Of a stretch of 64,000 bases of DNA, positions 51,367 to 61,871 are shown piece after piece; position 1 is the stretch's first letter, and every line of letters begins with the position of its first letter. The notes below the pieces were generated by a model, which had not been told where the DNA came from, searched no databases, and saw only the letters and a program-made list of their open reading frames with translations. The DNA is from Mesorhizobium metallidurans STM 2683 (lineage in GTDB: Bacteria; Pseudomonadota; Alphaproteobacteria; Rhizobiales; Rhizobiaceae). The DNA is taken from assembly GCF_000350085.1 (NCBI RefSeq), contig NZ_CAUM01000146.1, forward strand, positions 62,001 through 126,000, read 5' to 3'. Position numbers and translations under genes: made by a program.

Positions 51367-53190
51367 ATGACCGCACGACGCGATATCGAAGCCATCACCG
51401 AGCGCATCCGCCAACGCTCCAGACCAGGCCGCGAGGCCTATCTCGACCGCATCGCCGAGGCGTCGAACCGCACCGCCAACCGGGCAGTGCTTTCCTGCGG
51501 CAACCTCGCGCATGGCTTCGCGGTCTGCAGCCCTTCCGAAAAAGTGGCGCTGGGTGGCGACCGGGTGCCGAACCTCGGCATTATCACCTCCTACAATGAC
51601 ATGCTGTCGGCACATCAGCCGTTCGAGACCTATCCCGCGCTGATCAAGGATGCGGCACGCGAGGCCGGCGGCATTGCCCAGGTGGCCGGCGGCGTGCCGG
51701 CGATGTGCGACGGCGTCACGCAGGGCCAGCCCGGCATGGAACTGTCGCTGTTCTCACGCGACGTGATCGCCATGGCCGCCGCGATCGGCCTGTCGCACAA
51801 TATGTTCGACGCCGCCGTCTATCTCGGCGTCTGCGACAAGATCGTGCCGGGGCTGGTGATCGCCGCTCTCACCTTCGGCCACCTGCCGGCGGTGTTCATC
51901 CCGGCCGGGCCGATGACGACGGGCCTGCCCAATGACGAAAAGGCCAAGGTCCGCCAGCTCTATGCCGAAGGCAAGGCAGGCCGCGCCGAACTGCTCGAGG
52001 CCGAGTCCAAATCCTATCACGGGCCGGGAACCTGCACTTTCTACGGCACGGCCAACTCCAACCAGATGCTGATGGAGATCATGGGCCTGCACATGCCGGG
52101 CGCCTCCTTCGTCAACCCCGGCACGCCGCTGCGCGACGCCTTGACCCGCGAAGCGACGAAACGGGCGCTGGCGATCACCGCGCTCGGCAATGCCTATACG
52201 CCGGCCGGGCGGATGATCGACGAGCGCTCGATCGTCAACGGCATCGTCGGCCTGCATGCCACCGGCGGCTCGACCAATCACACCATCCATCTGGTCGCCA
52301 TGGCTGCGGCGGCGGGCATTGCCATTAACTGGCAGGATATTTCGGACCTGTCGGAAGCCGTGCCGCTGCTGGCCCGGGTCTATCCGAACGGCCTTGCCGA
52401 CGTGAACCACTTCCACGCGGCCGGCGGGCTCGGCTTCCTGATCCGCGAACTGCTCGACGAAGGCATCCTGCATGAGGACGTGCAGACGGTGTGGGGCGAA
52501 GGCTTGCGGCCCTATGCGGTCGAGGCCAGGCTCGGCGCCGACGGCGGCGTGGTGCGCGAGGCCGCCCCAAGCGAAAGCGGCGACGAGAAAGTGCTGGCGC
52601 CGTTCAGGAAGGCCTTCCAGCCGACAGGCGGGCTGAAAATGCTTTCCGGCAATCTCGGCCACGCCGTCATCAAGACTTCCGCCGTGAAGCCGGAGCGGCG
52701 CATCATCGAGGCGCCGGCCAAGGTGTTCGACAGCCAGCAAGGACTGAACGACGCATTCAAGGCCGGTTCGCTGACCGGAGACTTCATCGCCGTCATCCGC
52801 TTCCAGGGGCCGAAGGCCAATGGCATGCCGGAACTGCATAAGCTGACCACTGTGCTCGGCATTCTGCAGGACCGCGGCCAGCACGTGGCGCTGCTGACCG
52901 ACGGGCGCATGTCGGGCGCATCCGGCAAGGTGCCGGCGGCGATCCATGTGACGCCGGAGGCCGTCGAGGACGGACCGATCGCCCGGATCCATGATGGCGA
53001 CATCATCAGGCTGGACGCCGAGGCCGGAACGCTGGAAGTGCTGGTGCCGGCGGCTGATTTCGCGCTGCGCCGGACGGCGGATGCCGACCTCATCGGCAAT
53101 GAGTTCGGCTTCGGCCGCGAGCTTTTCGCCGGGTTCCGGCAATTGGTGGGCCGCGCCGACCACGGCGCCAGCGCATTCGGAACGGCATGA
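51367..53190 (+). CDS. edd: Phosphogluconate dehydratase
   Basis: A 607-residue [4Fe-4S] dehydratase of the IlvD/Edd family. [20 protein letters not shown] and [17 protein letters not shown] hold cluster-binding Cys residues, and [19 protein letters not shown] is the substrate loop. It makes 2-keto-3-deoxy-6-phosphogluconate. Third gene of the zwf-pgl-edd operon; eda is not in the window. Confidence 0.97.
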   Translation: MTARRDIEAITERIRQRSRPGREAYLDRIAEASNRTANRAVLSCGNLAHGFAVCSPSEKVALGGDRVPNLGIITSYNDMLSAHQPFETYPALIKDAAREAGGIAQVAGGVPAMCDGVTQGQPGMELSLFSRDVIAMAAAIGLSHNMFDAAVYLGVCDKIVPGLVIAALTFGHLPAVFIPAGPMTTGLPNDEKAKVRQLYAEGKAGRAELLEAESKSYHGPGTCTFYGTANSNQMLMEIMGLHMPGASFVNPGTPLRDALTREATKRALAITALGNAYTPAGRMIDERSIVNGIVGLHATGGSTNHTIHLVAMAAAAGIAINWQDISDLSEAVPLLARVYPNGLADVNHFHAAGGLGFLIRELLDEGILHEDVQTVWGEGLRPYAVEARLGADGGVVREAAPSESGDEKVLAPFRKAFQPTGGLKMLSGNLGHAVIKTSAVKPERRIIEAPAKVFDSQQGLNDAFKAGSLTGDFIAVIRFQGPKANGMPELHKLTTVLGILQDRGQHVALLTDGRMSGASGKVPAAIHVTPEAVEDGPIARIHDGDIIRLDAEAGTLEVLVPAADFALRRTADADLIGNEFGFGRELFAGFRQLVGRADHGASAFGTA

Positions 53191-53206
53191 CGGCATTTGT
53201 CCCGTC

Positions 53207-53241
53207 ATGAAAAGGGGCGGCTCGTGGCCGCCCCTTTTCAT
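53207..53241. terminator. Bidirectional terminator after edd
   Basis: A perfect 15-bp stem (53207-53221 with 53227-53241) around a five-base TCGTG loop, with T4 on both strands, in the gap between convergent edd and the VWA gene. Confidence 0.92.
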
Positions 53242-53253
53242 TATCTCCAGAAC

Positions 53254-54948
53254 CTATTGCACCGTAAGCTCGGCCCTCTCGCCGGCCTTCACCGTCACGG
53301 TGCCTTCCTTGCGACTGTTGTCCGACTTCTCCGAGACCACCACGTAGTCGCCGGCCGGTATCGCCGCCTGATACTTCTGGTCATAGGCGTAGCCGAGCGA
53401 TTTGCGGTTGCCGTTGATGTCCTTTTTCGCCTCGAAAACCTCGATCTTCGAGGTTCCGGGGGCGGTGATCGCCAGAACGCCGGCGTTCATGGCGATCTTC
53501 AGATCCAGTTGCTCGCCAACCTTGACGCTGAACGGCTGCTCGACGACCGCTAGGTCGACCGTGGCGGCTATCACATAGTCGTCCGGCGGCAGATCGAACT
53601 TGCTGTCGGGACCATAGGCATAGGTCACCTCTTCCCGCGTGCCGTCGATCTTCTTTTTCGCCTTGAGCACCTTGAAGCCGACGCCCGTACCATCGGCCTT
53701 GTCGCCACCGGCGGTATAATAGGCGTTGGCAACGACATTCCCGACGCCAACGATGATGTCCTTGTCGATGACCCTGCCGGCAGCGAGCGGGATCGTTTCG
53801 GTCACCACGCCCTCCCCGATCTTGACGGTCACTTTCTCGTCGCCGGCCGGCAGCACGACTTTCGTATCGCCATAATAGGTCGGCGGCGTATCGACGCCCG
53901 GATAGGCGATCACGACAGCGGCTCCATCGGCCACATCGGCGCCCTCGCTTGGCCGCGGATGAATGAGCAACGTGCCGGCATTCAGCGTGAAGAGGGGCTT
54001 GTAGACCTGGCCCGCCTCGATCCTGATATTCTGTTCGGCCTTGGCCTCGCCGATGCGCGCGGCGACGATGTAGTCGCCCGGTTCGAGATTGCCCTTGTAG
54101 GCTCCGTATTCGGTGGCGACGGTTTCACCGCGCGTGCCGTCGAACATTGCCTTGTAGATTTCCCAGGCATTGCCATCGGTGACAGGATCGCCGCCCTCGG
54201 CCAGCACCACGCTCGGAGTGAAGTTGAATTCCGGCTTTGCCGCCTCCGGTGCCGGTGCAGGCGCGGGTTCTGGTGCAGGTGCCGGTTCGGGCGCAGGTGC
54301 AAGCGCGGGTTCTGGCGGCGGCGCCGGGGCCGCGACGGTTTCGGCCAGCGCGTCCTGCAGCGCCTTCTCGTCCGAGGCCTGGATGTATTTGCCGCCGGTG
54401 TTTTCTGCGAGGCAGGCGACCTGCTTGCCCTCGTCAGCGGTCAGGCCGAAGCCGACGACATCCGCGGTGAAATCAATGCCGGCAGCCTTCAGTTCCTTGC
54501 CAAGCGCGCAAGGATCGCCGCCGCAGGTCTCGAGCCCGTCGGTGATGAGAACGACCGTGGCCTTGTCCTCGGTATATTTCAACGCTTCGGCCGCTTGCCT
54601 GACGGCTGCGGTCAATGGCGTCCTGCCTAGAAATTTCAGGCCGTCGGCAGCGGTGGTGATGGCGCGGGTTGAACCCGCCTGTGGCGGCACTATGAGTTCG
54701 ATGTCGTCGCAACTGGCCTTCTCGCGATGGCCATAGGCCATGAAGCCGATCTCCCTGTCGGTCGGGATGGACTGCAGCGCGGCTCTGAGGGACTCGCGGG
54801 CCATTTCGAGCTTGGGCTTGCCGTCGATCTGCGCCCACATGGAGCCGGAGGCGTCGAGAATGACGATGACACGATCGGCGGCAAGGCCGAGCGTCGTCAT
54901 CCACAGCAGGAAGGCCGCCGCAGCGACGCTCCGCGCAAGTCCCACCAT
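53254..54948 (-). CDS. Secreted von Willebrand factor A-domain protein
   Basis: A 564-residue exported protein. A signal peptide (residues 1-23) precedes a VWA domain (about 25-205) with an intact MIDAS DASGSMW and later Thr/Asp (GRTPLT, LITDGLETCGGDPC). Residues about 208-240 are a Pro-Ala-Glu-rich linker. The rest holds four related beta segments of the type PPGDYVVAA...VKAGE...NAG.L.I, resembling carboxypeptidase-regulatory-like modules. Probably a periplasmic adhesion or surface protein. ATG 54948. Confidence 0.83.
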   Translation of the reverse strand: MVGLARSVAAAAFLLWMTTLGLAADRVIVILDASGSMWAQIDGKPKLEMARESLRAALQSIPTDREIGFMAYGHREKASCDDIELIVPPQAGSTRAITTAADGLKFLGRTPLTAAVRQAAEALKYTEDKATVVLITDGLETCGGDPCALGKELKAAGIDFTADVVGFGLTADEGKQVACLAENTGGKYIQASDEKALQDALAETVAAPAPPPEPALAPAPEPAPAPEPAPAPAPEAAKPEFNFTPSVVLAEGGDPVTDGNAWEIYKAMFDGTRGETVATEYGAYKGNLEPGDYIVAARIGEAKAEQNIRIEAGQVYKPLFTLNAGTLLIHPRPSEGADVADGAAVVIAYPGVDTPPTYYGDTKVVLPAGDEKVTVKIGEGVVTETIPLAAGRVIDKDIIVGVGNVVANAYYTAGGDKADGTGVGFKVLKAKKKIDGTREEVTYAYGPDSKFDLPPDDYVIAATVDLAVVEQPFSVKVGEQLDLKIAMNAGVLAITAPGTSKIEVFEAKKDINGNRKSLGYAYDQKYQAAIPAGDYVVVSEKSDNSRKEGTVTVKAGERAELTVQ

Positions 54949-55091
54949 GAAAATCTCCAGAGCAAGTCCCCAAGGGAAAGGCTATTTAACGTGGCGGCAG
55001 GACACAAGCCGCGCCAGACGTTAAGCACAACTGAGCGCCGTTTCGTGCGATGACAGCGATATACGCTGGAGAGGCTCGCAGCCTTGAAAGG

Positions 55092-56090
55092 TCAGTATGT
55101 CGTGCGCCGCTCCTCGGAAGGCGGCCGGCCGAACTGCAGCCGGTAGCTCTGGGCAAAATAGGAGTGCGAGGTGAAGCCGGTGGCGATCGCCACGTCGAGG
55201 ATCGGCATGTTGGTCTGGCGCAGCAGTTCACGTGCCCGCTCGAGCCTGAGGCGCATGTAATAGCGGCCGGGCGTCACGCTGAGATGGCGCAGGAACAGCC
55301 GCTCGACCTGGCGTACCGACAGGCCCGCCGATTTGGCGAGCTGCACCGCCGACAGCGGCTCGTCGAGATGGTCGGCCATCAACTCGACAATGCGCCTGAG
55401 CTTCTCCGACTTGCCGGTCAGGTCGCGCTCCGGCCCGACGCGCTGGCGGTCGCCGGCGGAGCGGATGCGCTCGTGCTGGAACTGGTTGGCGACGCCATTG
55501 GCGAGGTTGGAGCCGAAATCGCCACGCACGATCTCCAGCATCAGGTCGATCGAGGTGGTGCCGCCGGCGCAGGTGTAGCGCTTGCGGTCGATCTCGAAGA
55601 CATTGCCGGTGCAGTTGATGTCGGGAAAGCGCTCGACGAAACCGGCGCGGTTTTCCCAATGGATGGTGCAGCGGTAACCATCGAGCTGGCCCGCTTCGGC
55701 GAGCAGATAGGAGCCGACCGACAGCGCGCCGAGCGCGTTGCCGCGCCGGCCCCAGCTGCGCAGCGCCGCCAGCACCTTGCTCTTGCCCGGGAATTCCGTC
55801 GTCAGCCCGACCGAAACGAAAAGGATATCGACCGGCGGCAGATCGGCGACGGCGTAGTCGATCTTGAGCGGCAGGCCGTTGGAGGCCATGACGGCGTCGC
55901 CGTCGGCCGACACCGTCGTCCAGCCATAGAAGTCGCGGCCGAGCAGGCGATTGGCCGAGCGGAACGTGTCGATCGCCGCGGCCAGCGAGAACATGGAAAA
56001 CTTGTCGACCAGCAGGAACGCGAAATGCCGCCCGCCTTGAACGGGATCATTCGTGACCGGCCGTTCAACAGGAACAGTGAGGTTCGGCAA
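55092..56090 (-). CDS. GlxA-family transcriptional regulator (DJ-1 + AraC)
   Basis: A 332-residue regulator. The N-terminal DJ-1/PfpI-like domain (about 22-190: LLVDKFSMFSLAAAIDTFRS) lacks obvious catalytic Cys at the usual spot; the C-terminal AraC helix-turn-helix pair is at about 230-325 (KSAGLSVRQVERLFLRHL and VAIATGFTSHSYFAQSYR). Relatives control carnitine, glycine betaine or arginine use. It is between the VWA gene and folD, without a clear target. Confidence 0.88.
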   Translation of the reverse strand: MPNLTVPVERPVTNDPVQGGRHFAFLLVDKFSMFSLAAAIDTFRSANRLLGRDFYGWTTVSADGDAVMASNGLPLKIDYAVADLPPVDILFVSVGLTTEFPGKSKVLAALRSWGRRGNALGALSVGSYLLAEAGQLDGYRCTIHWENRAGFVERFPDINCTGNVFEIDRKRYTCAGGTTSIDLMLEIVRGDFGSNLANGVANQFQHERIRSAGDRQRVGPERDLTGKSEKLRRIVELMADHLDEPLSAVQLAKSAGLSVRQVERLFLRHLSVTPGRYYMRLRLERARELLRQTNMPILDVAIATGFTSHSYFAQSYRLQFGRPPSEERRTTY

Positions 56091-56122
56091 AGCTGCGACT
56101 TTCCAGGGTTCGGCCCGATGAA

Positions 56123-57022
56123 CTAGAAGGACGGCCGTTTCATTCCGGCCGCGAGATAGGCGGAAGCTAGCGTGTTGGCCATCAGCATGGCAATGGTCAT
56201 CGGCCCGACGCCGCCGGGCACCGGCGTGATGGCGCCGGCCGTCTTCGCCGCCTCGGCATAGGCGACGTCGCCGACGAGGCGGGTCTTGCCTTCACCCTTT
56301 TCGGGCGCCGCGATACGGTTGATGCCGACATCGATGACGGTGGCGCCCGGCTTGACCCAGTCGCCCTTGACCATTTCCGGGCGCCCAACAGCGGCCACCA
56401 GGATATCGGCGGTGCGGGCAAGCGCCGGCAGATCCTTGGTACGGCTGTGCGCAATAGTGACGGTGCAGTTGGCGGCAAGCAAAAGGTTGGCCATCGGCTT
56501 GCCGACGATGTTGGAACGGCCGACGACGACGGCATTGAGGCCGGACAGATCCTTGCCGCGCACCCGCTCGATCAGCAGCATCGAGCCAGCCGGCGTGCAG
56601 GGAACAAAGGCGGTCTCGAGTTCGCCGGTGCCGAGCTTGCCGGCATTGATGAAATGGAAGCCGTCGACATCCTTTTCCGGCGCTATTGCCTGGATGATCT
56701 TGCCGGCATCGACATGGCCGGGAAGCGGCAGCTGCACCAGGATGCCGTTGATGGACGGATCGGCGTTGAGTTCGCCGATGACATCAAGCAATTCCTGCTC
56801 GGAGGTTTCGGCCGGCAACGTGTGCTGGAGCGAATGAAAGCCGCATTCCTTGGCGGTGCGGGACTTGGAGGCGACGTAGACCTGGCTCGCCGGATCCTCG
56901 CCGACGATGACCACGGCGAGACCGGGCTGGCGCGCACCCTTTGCCACCAGCTCGGCGGTCAAGTCCTTGACCCGCCCCACCACATCCGCGGCAACGCTTT
57001 TGCCGTCAATCAATTCTGCCAT
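56123..57022 (-). CDS. folD: Methylenetetrahydrofolate dehydrogenase/cyclohydrolase
   Basis: A 299-residue bifunctional enzyme. [14 protein letters not shown] holds the catalytic Tyr-Lys, [10 protein letters not shown] the substrate site, and [14 protein letters not shown] the NADP loop, with [12 protein letters not shown] near the end. It interconverts methylene- and formyl-tetrahydrofolate. Confidence 0.96.
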   Translation of the reverse strand: MAELIDGKSVAADVVGRVKDLTAELVAKGARQPGLAVVIVGEDPASQVYVASKSRTAKECGFHSLQHTLPAETSEQELLDVIGELNADPSINGILVQLPLPGHVDAGKIIQAIAPEKDVDGFHFINAGKLGTGELETAFVPCTPAGSMLLIERVRGKDLSGLNAVVVGRSNIVGKPMANLLLAANCTVTIAHSRTKDLPALARTADILVAAVGRPEMVKGDWVKPGATVIDVGINRIAAPEKGEGKTRLVGDVAYAEAAKTAGAITPVPGGVGPMTIAMLMANTLASAYLAAGMKRPSF

Positions 57023-57049
57023 GAATCACCTTCAACACCGTTCCGCCCA

Positions 57050-57170
57050 AAGCACGTCGCGTCTGAAGGGATTCATGCGGCACGCTTCGGATCTTTGTCC
57101 CATGCAGGTCTTGCCCAAAACCACTGCTTACCCTTCGGGTCCGAGGGCGAGCTTTTGGGTAACATGCAGC
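57050..57170. repeat. Intergenic repeat, family A, copy 2
   Basis: This copy, upstream of folD, shares GGATTCATGCG, CAAAACCNCTGC and the ACATGCA end with the 37278-37378 copy, and carries about 20 extra bases near 57128-57150. It lies between folD and the GumC-like gene. Nothing else is evident in 57023-57259. Confidence 0.6.
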
Positions 57171-57259
57171 GCGGCATTTTCACGAAAAATCGACCGGGCA
57201 ATCCCGCCAAAGCGCCGTCTGATGCCGCTAACTCGAAACCGGCGGTCTTTATTCGTGGT

Positions 57260-59881
57260 TCAGAAATAGCGGCGGCGCGAGCGGCTCTCGGTGAGTTCGC
57301 GAACCGCTTCGCGGAATTCACGCAGGCTGACGCGGATTTCGTCGACCGAGGATTGCTGTTCATCCGCGCCCGAAGCGTGATCTGTCTCAACCGACGCGGC
57401 TTGAGGATAGACCGGCGGTGGCGGATAGGGCGCTTGTCCGGGATAGGGCATCATGGCCGGCGGATAGGGATAATAGCCGGCCGGCGGCGGCTGCATCTGC
57501 CAGGGATAGCCCATCGGCGGTTGCGCATAGGGGTGTGGCTGCATGTGCGAGCCCGGATAGACGGCCTGCTGCGGCATCATCTGATGAGGTAGCGGCGGCT
57601 GTTGCGGATACGGAGCATAGGCGCCTTGCTGAGGCTGCTGGTGACCCGAAGACTCCGTCTGCTCGGGCGGGTAGTAGGGAGACGGATAGACGGGATATTC
57701 CTCCATTGGCTTCTCGCTCTCGGCGACAGCGGGCGAGATGGGATCACTGGAACGCGCGGATTTTTCGCTTGCCGCCTTTTCTTCACTTGCCGCCTGGCCG
57801 GGCACTATCTTGCGTACCGCCGACAGCAGCGCGCCGATCGGACCCCCACGTTCCGCGCCAGCGGCCTCGACCGGCGGAACGGGCGGCGGCGGCGCCTGGT
57901 ATGCCTTGTCCTCAAAGGACGTCAGGCGCTCGTCGACCCTGCGGCGCGAGCGCGAATTGGCGGTTTCGCGCAGGCTTTCATAAGCGCCGCGCATGGCACC
58001 GAGACCGATGCCGGAGGCAAGCCCTCCCAGCAAGCCGGCCAGCACCACCACGGCGCGCGACGGCCCGTTCGGTTCGAGCGGGGCAAAGGCCTTGGAGATC
58101 ACGTTGATGTTGGCGGTGTTGATGTCCTTCTGCTCGCCGGTTTCCTTGGCGCGCAGAAGGTATTGTTCATAGACGGAGCGCTTGGCGGCCGCCTCGCGCT
58201 CCAGTTCGCGCAAGCTGACCAGGTCGCTGTTGACGTCGCCGCTGCGGACCTTCAGTTGCGCCAGGCGGGAGGCGAGATCCTGCTCGAGCTGCACGGCGCG
58301 CTTCAGGTCAACCTGCAGCGACGAGGCGATGCGGCGCAGTTCTGCGGCGATGCGGTCGCGCGACCCGGCCAGCTGGGCGCTGAGCGCCTGGAGCTCAGGA
58401 TGGCGCGGTCCGAGCCGGATCGCGGCGCGATCGGCCTCCTGCTTGAGCGATGCGTATTGCGAGCGCAGTTCGCTCATCGTGTTGGAGTTGATCTCCTCGG
58501 GCAAGGTGCCGCTCAGAACCGAGTTCACGTCGATCGAACGCGCTGACGCCGCCCGCGCGTTGAGTTCCAGCGTGCGGGCGCGGGCGACGGAAAGCTGCTC
58601 GTTGAGCTTGAGCATCTCGTCGTCGCTGATCAAACGGCCTTGCGCGTCGACAAGGTCGCGCGTGGCCCTGAAATCCTCGACCTTGCGCTCGGCCACTTCC
58701 ACGCCCTTGCGCAGTTCATCGAGCCTCGCCGTCAGTTCGTTGGTCGCGCGGCCAGCGGTGTCGGACTGGATCTGACCGAAGGTCTGCAGGAAGACATCCG
58801 TCATCGTGTTGGCAATGAGGGCCGACTTCTCGCCATTTTGCGTGGTGGCGCTGACGGAGATGACGAAGGTCTTGCCGCCGCGCTCGACCGAAAGGCTTTC
58901 GGCCAGATTGCCGACCGCCAGCGCCCGGCGGCGGCCTTCGTCGGCGCCGCCCGGCCCGTCGCTGCGCGACAGGATCGACCGGATGAGCGGCATGATGCCC
59001 AGGCCGCCCGAACCCTGTCCGTTGAACTCCGGATCGTTGACGAGATTGAGCTTGTCGACGACCTTGTTGAGGACGGTGCCGGAGGTGAGCACGCGGACCT
59101 GATTTTCGACAATGGCCAGCGTAGCGTCGGACGCAACCACCGATTGGGTGAGGTCGCGGTCGGTGAGCTTCAGGTCGCGTGGGTCGACGATCAGCTCGGT
59201 GGTGGCTTCGTATTTCTTCGGTGTCGAGAGCGCGATCGCGACGCCAAGCGCGGTGCCCAGTATCGTCGTGGCGACGATCAGCATCTTCGATCTGGCAATG
59301 CCGCGCACGACCTGCATTGGATCGATCAGCGGCTTCCATTCCTGTGCGTCGACATCGTCGCGCGAAGGCCGTTGCTCGTCACCGGCATATCGAGGCTCGG
59401 ATGCGGCAGTGCGACAGCGGGCGTCAGAAGCACCTTTGGCGGCCGGCCGTTCCGGCTGCCGGGTTTGCGTGTAGCCGCCTCTGACGGCTTCGTCGCGTGA
59501 AGGCGCTTGCTCTTCATATCGAGGTTCGGGTGCGGCAGGAGGGCGGCGGGCTTCGGAAACAGCTGCGCTGGCCGGTTCTTCCGGCTGCCAGACTTGTTTG
59601 TAGCCATCTCCGGCAGCCTCGTCGGCGTCATGCGGCGTCTCGGCGGCCGACATGGAACCAGCCTCGAATTGTTTCGTGTCGGCGGCCAGCAAAGAGCCCA
59701 GTCGCGCTTCGCGGCGCGAGCGGGCGAGCTGATGGCGTGTCGCGGCATCCTCGCGCCATGACCGGTCTGCCCGATCGCCGATCGAAACCAGCGAAGCGTC
59801 CTCCTCGCCGCGCACGGCCCGCCCGAGCGCCAGCAGGGAGCGCTCGCGCCTCCAGTCCTCACGGTTTTCCCTTTCGACCAT
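57260..59881 (-). CDS. Wzz/GumC-type exopolysaccharide chain-length protein
   Basis: An 873-residue inner-membrane protein. Residues 94-136 and 137-178 are a tandem 43-residue repeat of Arg/Pro/Glu-rich cytoplasmic sequence. The Wzz domain begins near 184, with membrane spans at about 200-218 and 610-630 and a periplasmic coiled coil between 390 and 560. The C-terminal 250 residues are Pro/Tyr/Gln-rich (about 730-830) and end in a short charged helix. It has no Walker A kinase domain, unlike full ExoP. It would control polymer length or export of an exopolysaccharide. Confidence 0.87.
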   Translation of the reverse strand: MVERENREDWRRERSLLALGRAVRGEEDASLVSIGDRADRSWREDAATRHQLARSRREARLGSLLAADTKQFEAGSMSAAETPHDADEAAGDGYKQVWQPEEPASAAVSEARRPPAAPEPRYEEQAPSRDEAVRGGYTQTRQPERPAAKGASDARCRTAASEPRYAGDEQRPSRDDVDAQEWKPLIDPMQVVRGIARSKMLIVATTILGTALGVAIALSTPKKYEATTELIVDPRDLKLTDRDLTQSVVASDATLAIVENQVRVLTSGTVLNKVVDKLNLVNDPEFNGQGSGGLGIMPLIRSILSRSDGPGGADEGRRRALAVGNLAESLSVERGGKTFVISVSATTQNGEKSALIANTMTDVFLQTFGQIQSDTAGRATNELTARLDELRKGVEVAERKVEDFRATRDLVDAQGRLISDDEMLKLNEQLSVARARTLELNARAASARSIDVNSVLSGTLPEEINSNTMSELRSQYASLKQEADRAAIRLGPRHPELQALSAQLAGSRDRIAAELRRIASSLQVDLKRAVQLEQDLASRLAQLKVRSGDVNSDLVSLRELEREAAAKRSVYEQYLLRAKETGEQKDINTANINVISKAFAPLEPNGPSRAVVVLAGLLGGLASGIGLGAMRGAYESLRETANSRSRRRVDERLTSFEDKAYQAPPPPVPPVEAAGAERGGPIGALLSAVRKIVPGQAASEEKAASEKSARSSDPISPAVAESEKPMEEYPVYPSPYYPPEQTESSGHQQPQQGAYAPYPQQPPLPHQMMPQQAVYPGSHMQPHPYAQPPMGYPWQMQPPPAGYYPYPPAMMPYPGQAPYPPPPVYPQAASVETDHASGADEQQSSVDEIRVSLREFREAVRELTESRSRRRYF

Positions 59882-60075
59882 TGTCCTGGAGCTTGCCCTT
59901 GGCGGCTTGGGAGCGGCTGCAAATCGTTAAGCCACGCTAAACAGGCATAGGAAACAAAAGGTTAATTTTGGTGAGCCGAAGATGAAGTTTCTCGCATTGG
60001 TTGCGTATCTACTTGATACATTCAGGAGCTGCCGAACGGCACGTTAAGCTTTGCGATCTATGCTTTTTTCAACGC

Positions 60076-61371
60076 ATGACCGAGACCAGTGACATACCGC
60101 AAAGGCGGCCCCTCGCCCGGATCGGCGCTTTCGTGGCCGAGCGACGGGGGCTGGTTCGCGACTATCTCTCGGCGATCAGCGGCGCTGGCGGGCGGCTGGT
60201 GTTTTCGCTGGCCTATTTCATCGCGCTGGCCAACACGCTGTCCATCGCCGAGTTCGGCATGTTCGCCACCGCCTCGGCAGCGGGCGTGATGCTGTCGCGC
60301 ATCCTCGCCTTCGGCTTCATCTCGGCGCTCTATCGCACCGCCACCATTCGCCCCAATCTGATCGGCACCTTCACCGCCGGCTTCCTGCTGCTCGGCGCGA
60401 TATCGCTGCCGCTGTTGGCTGCCGCCTCCTACGGCGTCTACCTGATCTTCTTTGCCGGCACAGTGCCGCTGTCGATCTTCGCGGCGATCGTGTTTGCCGA
60501 GGCGCTGTTGTGGCGACCGGTCGAGGTGGCGCTGATCGTCAACAACGGTCTCGGCAAATTCGGCCGCGCCGCCCTGCTGACGATCATGGCGACGGCCTTG
60601 CGGGCGCTCGGCGCCGTGCTGTTCATGTTCGCGGCGCAGCCGACCTTAGAGGTCTGGTCGTGGTATTACATTGGCGCCAATGTCGCCTCGCTGCTCATCG
60701 CCTTCGGATTCTTCTATCCGCGCCAGCGGCTGCGGCTCAGGCCGGAACTCTATCTCAGGCGGCTCGCCGATTCCATCTATGTGGCCGGCGCCGAGGTGCT
60801 GTTCTACCTGCAGATGGAATTCGACAAGCTCCTGGTGCTGGCGATCGGCGGGCCGCATCTCGCCGGCATCTATGCCATCATCATGCGGCTGGTCGACCTG
60901 ACCGCGATCCCGATCCGCACCTTCTCGATGATGCTGGTGCAACGCATGATGCGGGCGCCGGAACTCTTGTCGCGCCTGGCGGTCAAGAGCGGCATCGAAG
61001 GCGGCGTTTTCCTGGTCTCGACGCTGGCGCTGGCGGCGCTCGGCATCGTGCTGCATTTCTTCCCCAACGCACTGGGCAGGAATGTCGCGGAGGCCGCCCC
61101 TCTGGTGGCGCTGGCGATCTGCGTGCCGGGACTGCGCAACCTGGTCGAATACCAGGCCGAGCTTCTGTTCGCGCGCGGCCAGACGGCGGTCAGGGCGCTC
61201 AACCTCGGCCTGCTTGCCGGGCTGAAGGCGGTGCTTTTGACCTATGTGCTGACCACGATCACCGACACGCCCAATCTGGTGCTGTCGCTCAACATCGTCT
61301 TCCTGCTGCTCTATCTCGCCTCGATGCTGCTGACCTATTCGGCAATGCGCAGACCGGCGAAGGCGATCTAA
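60076..61371 (+). CDS. Polysaccharide flippase-like membrane protein (Wzx/MATE-type)
   Basis: A 431-residue protein with about twelve membrane spans, starting near residue 35 (AGGRLVFSLAYFIALANTL). The pattern is that of Wzx O-antigen/exopolysaccharide flippases in the MOP superfamily, including QMEFDKLLVLAIGGP after the sixth span. ATG 60076 chosen; a longer frame to 60001 would begin at a non-family lead. Divergent from the Wzz-like gene; the two probably serve one polymer. Confidence 0.82.
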   Translation: MTETSDIPQRRPLARIGAFVAERRGLVRDYLSAISGAGGRLVFSLAYFIALANTLSIAEFGMFATASAAGVMLSRILAFGFISALYRTATIRPNLIGTFTAGFLLLGAISLPLLAAASYGVYLIFFAGTVPLSIFAAIVFAEALLWRPVEVALIVNNGLGKFGRAALLTIMATALRALGAVLFMFAAQPTLEVWSWYYIGANVASLLIAFGFFYPRQRLRLRPELYLRRLADSIYVAGAEVLFYLQMEFDKLLVLAIGGPHLAGIYAIIMRLVDLTAIPIRTFSMMLVQRMMRAPELLSRLAVKSGIEGGVFLVSTLALAALGIVLHFFPNALGRNVAEAAPLVALAICVPGLRNLVEYQAELLFARGQTAVRALNLGLLAGLKAVLLTYVLTTITDTPNLVLSLNIVFLLLYLASMLLTYSAMRRPAKAI

Positions 61372-61460
61372 GGGCAAATTCAACTAGGGGGCTGCCGCCA
61401 ATGGCTGGGGTGGGTGGAGAGTTGACAGATGATCGTGCTTAAAACTGAACCAAGCGCATC

Positions 61461-61871
61461 CTATCGCCTAAACTTGGCGGCCAAGATCACCAGAAAAAAT
61501 AGCACCAAAACGGTTAGCGCCCCTCCGACTCGCAAATCGCTGATGCCAAATACATTCCGCATAAGTCCGGGAGTGACCGCAAAAAGGCAGAGTGAAGCCA
61601 AAGCAGCCGCGATGGCGATTGCTCCAACAAGACGTCGAAACGTCACAACATCGGAGCTTCGGTGAACGAGTCCAATTTTTGACTGAATGGAGCCTGTTCT
61701 CCACGCGGACAAAAGTTCACGAACGCAGTAGAATGCGAACGAGGACAAAACAATAAAAACAATGCCCGAAGCCGTTGTTTGGGATAGGATCGAGGCGTCT
61801 GATATAGCCGGCATCATGTGGACTGCTTGGCGCCAGAGTTTCGTGAAGGATAGTGACAGACCCGCATCCAC
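61461..61871 (-). CDS. Hypothetical membrane protein
   Basis: A 136-residue protein with about three hydrophobic stretches (GIVFIVLSSFAFYCV, LVGAIAIAAALASLCLFAV, GALTVLVLFFLVILAA). GTG 61871 is seven bases after AGAGG on the minus strand and is preferred over TTG 61874. No family recognised. It lies in a lower-GC patch between exopolysaccharide genes. Confidence 0.6.
   Translation of the reverse strand: MDAGLSLSFTKLWRQAVHMMPAISDASILSQTTASGIVFIVLSSFAFYCVRELLSAWRTGSIQSKIGLVHRSSDVVTFRRLVGAIAIAAALASLCLFAVTPGLMRNVFGISDLRVGGALTVLVLFFLVILAAKFRR

Noticed and set aside
57260-59881. Full ExoP/Wzc-type tyrosine kinase
   Set aside because: No Walker A or B motif follows the second membrane span; the tail is low-complexity Pro/Tyr-rich.
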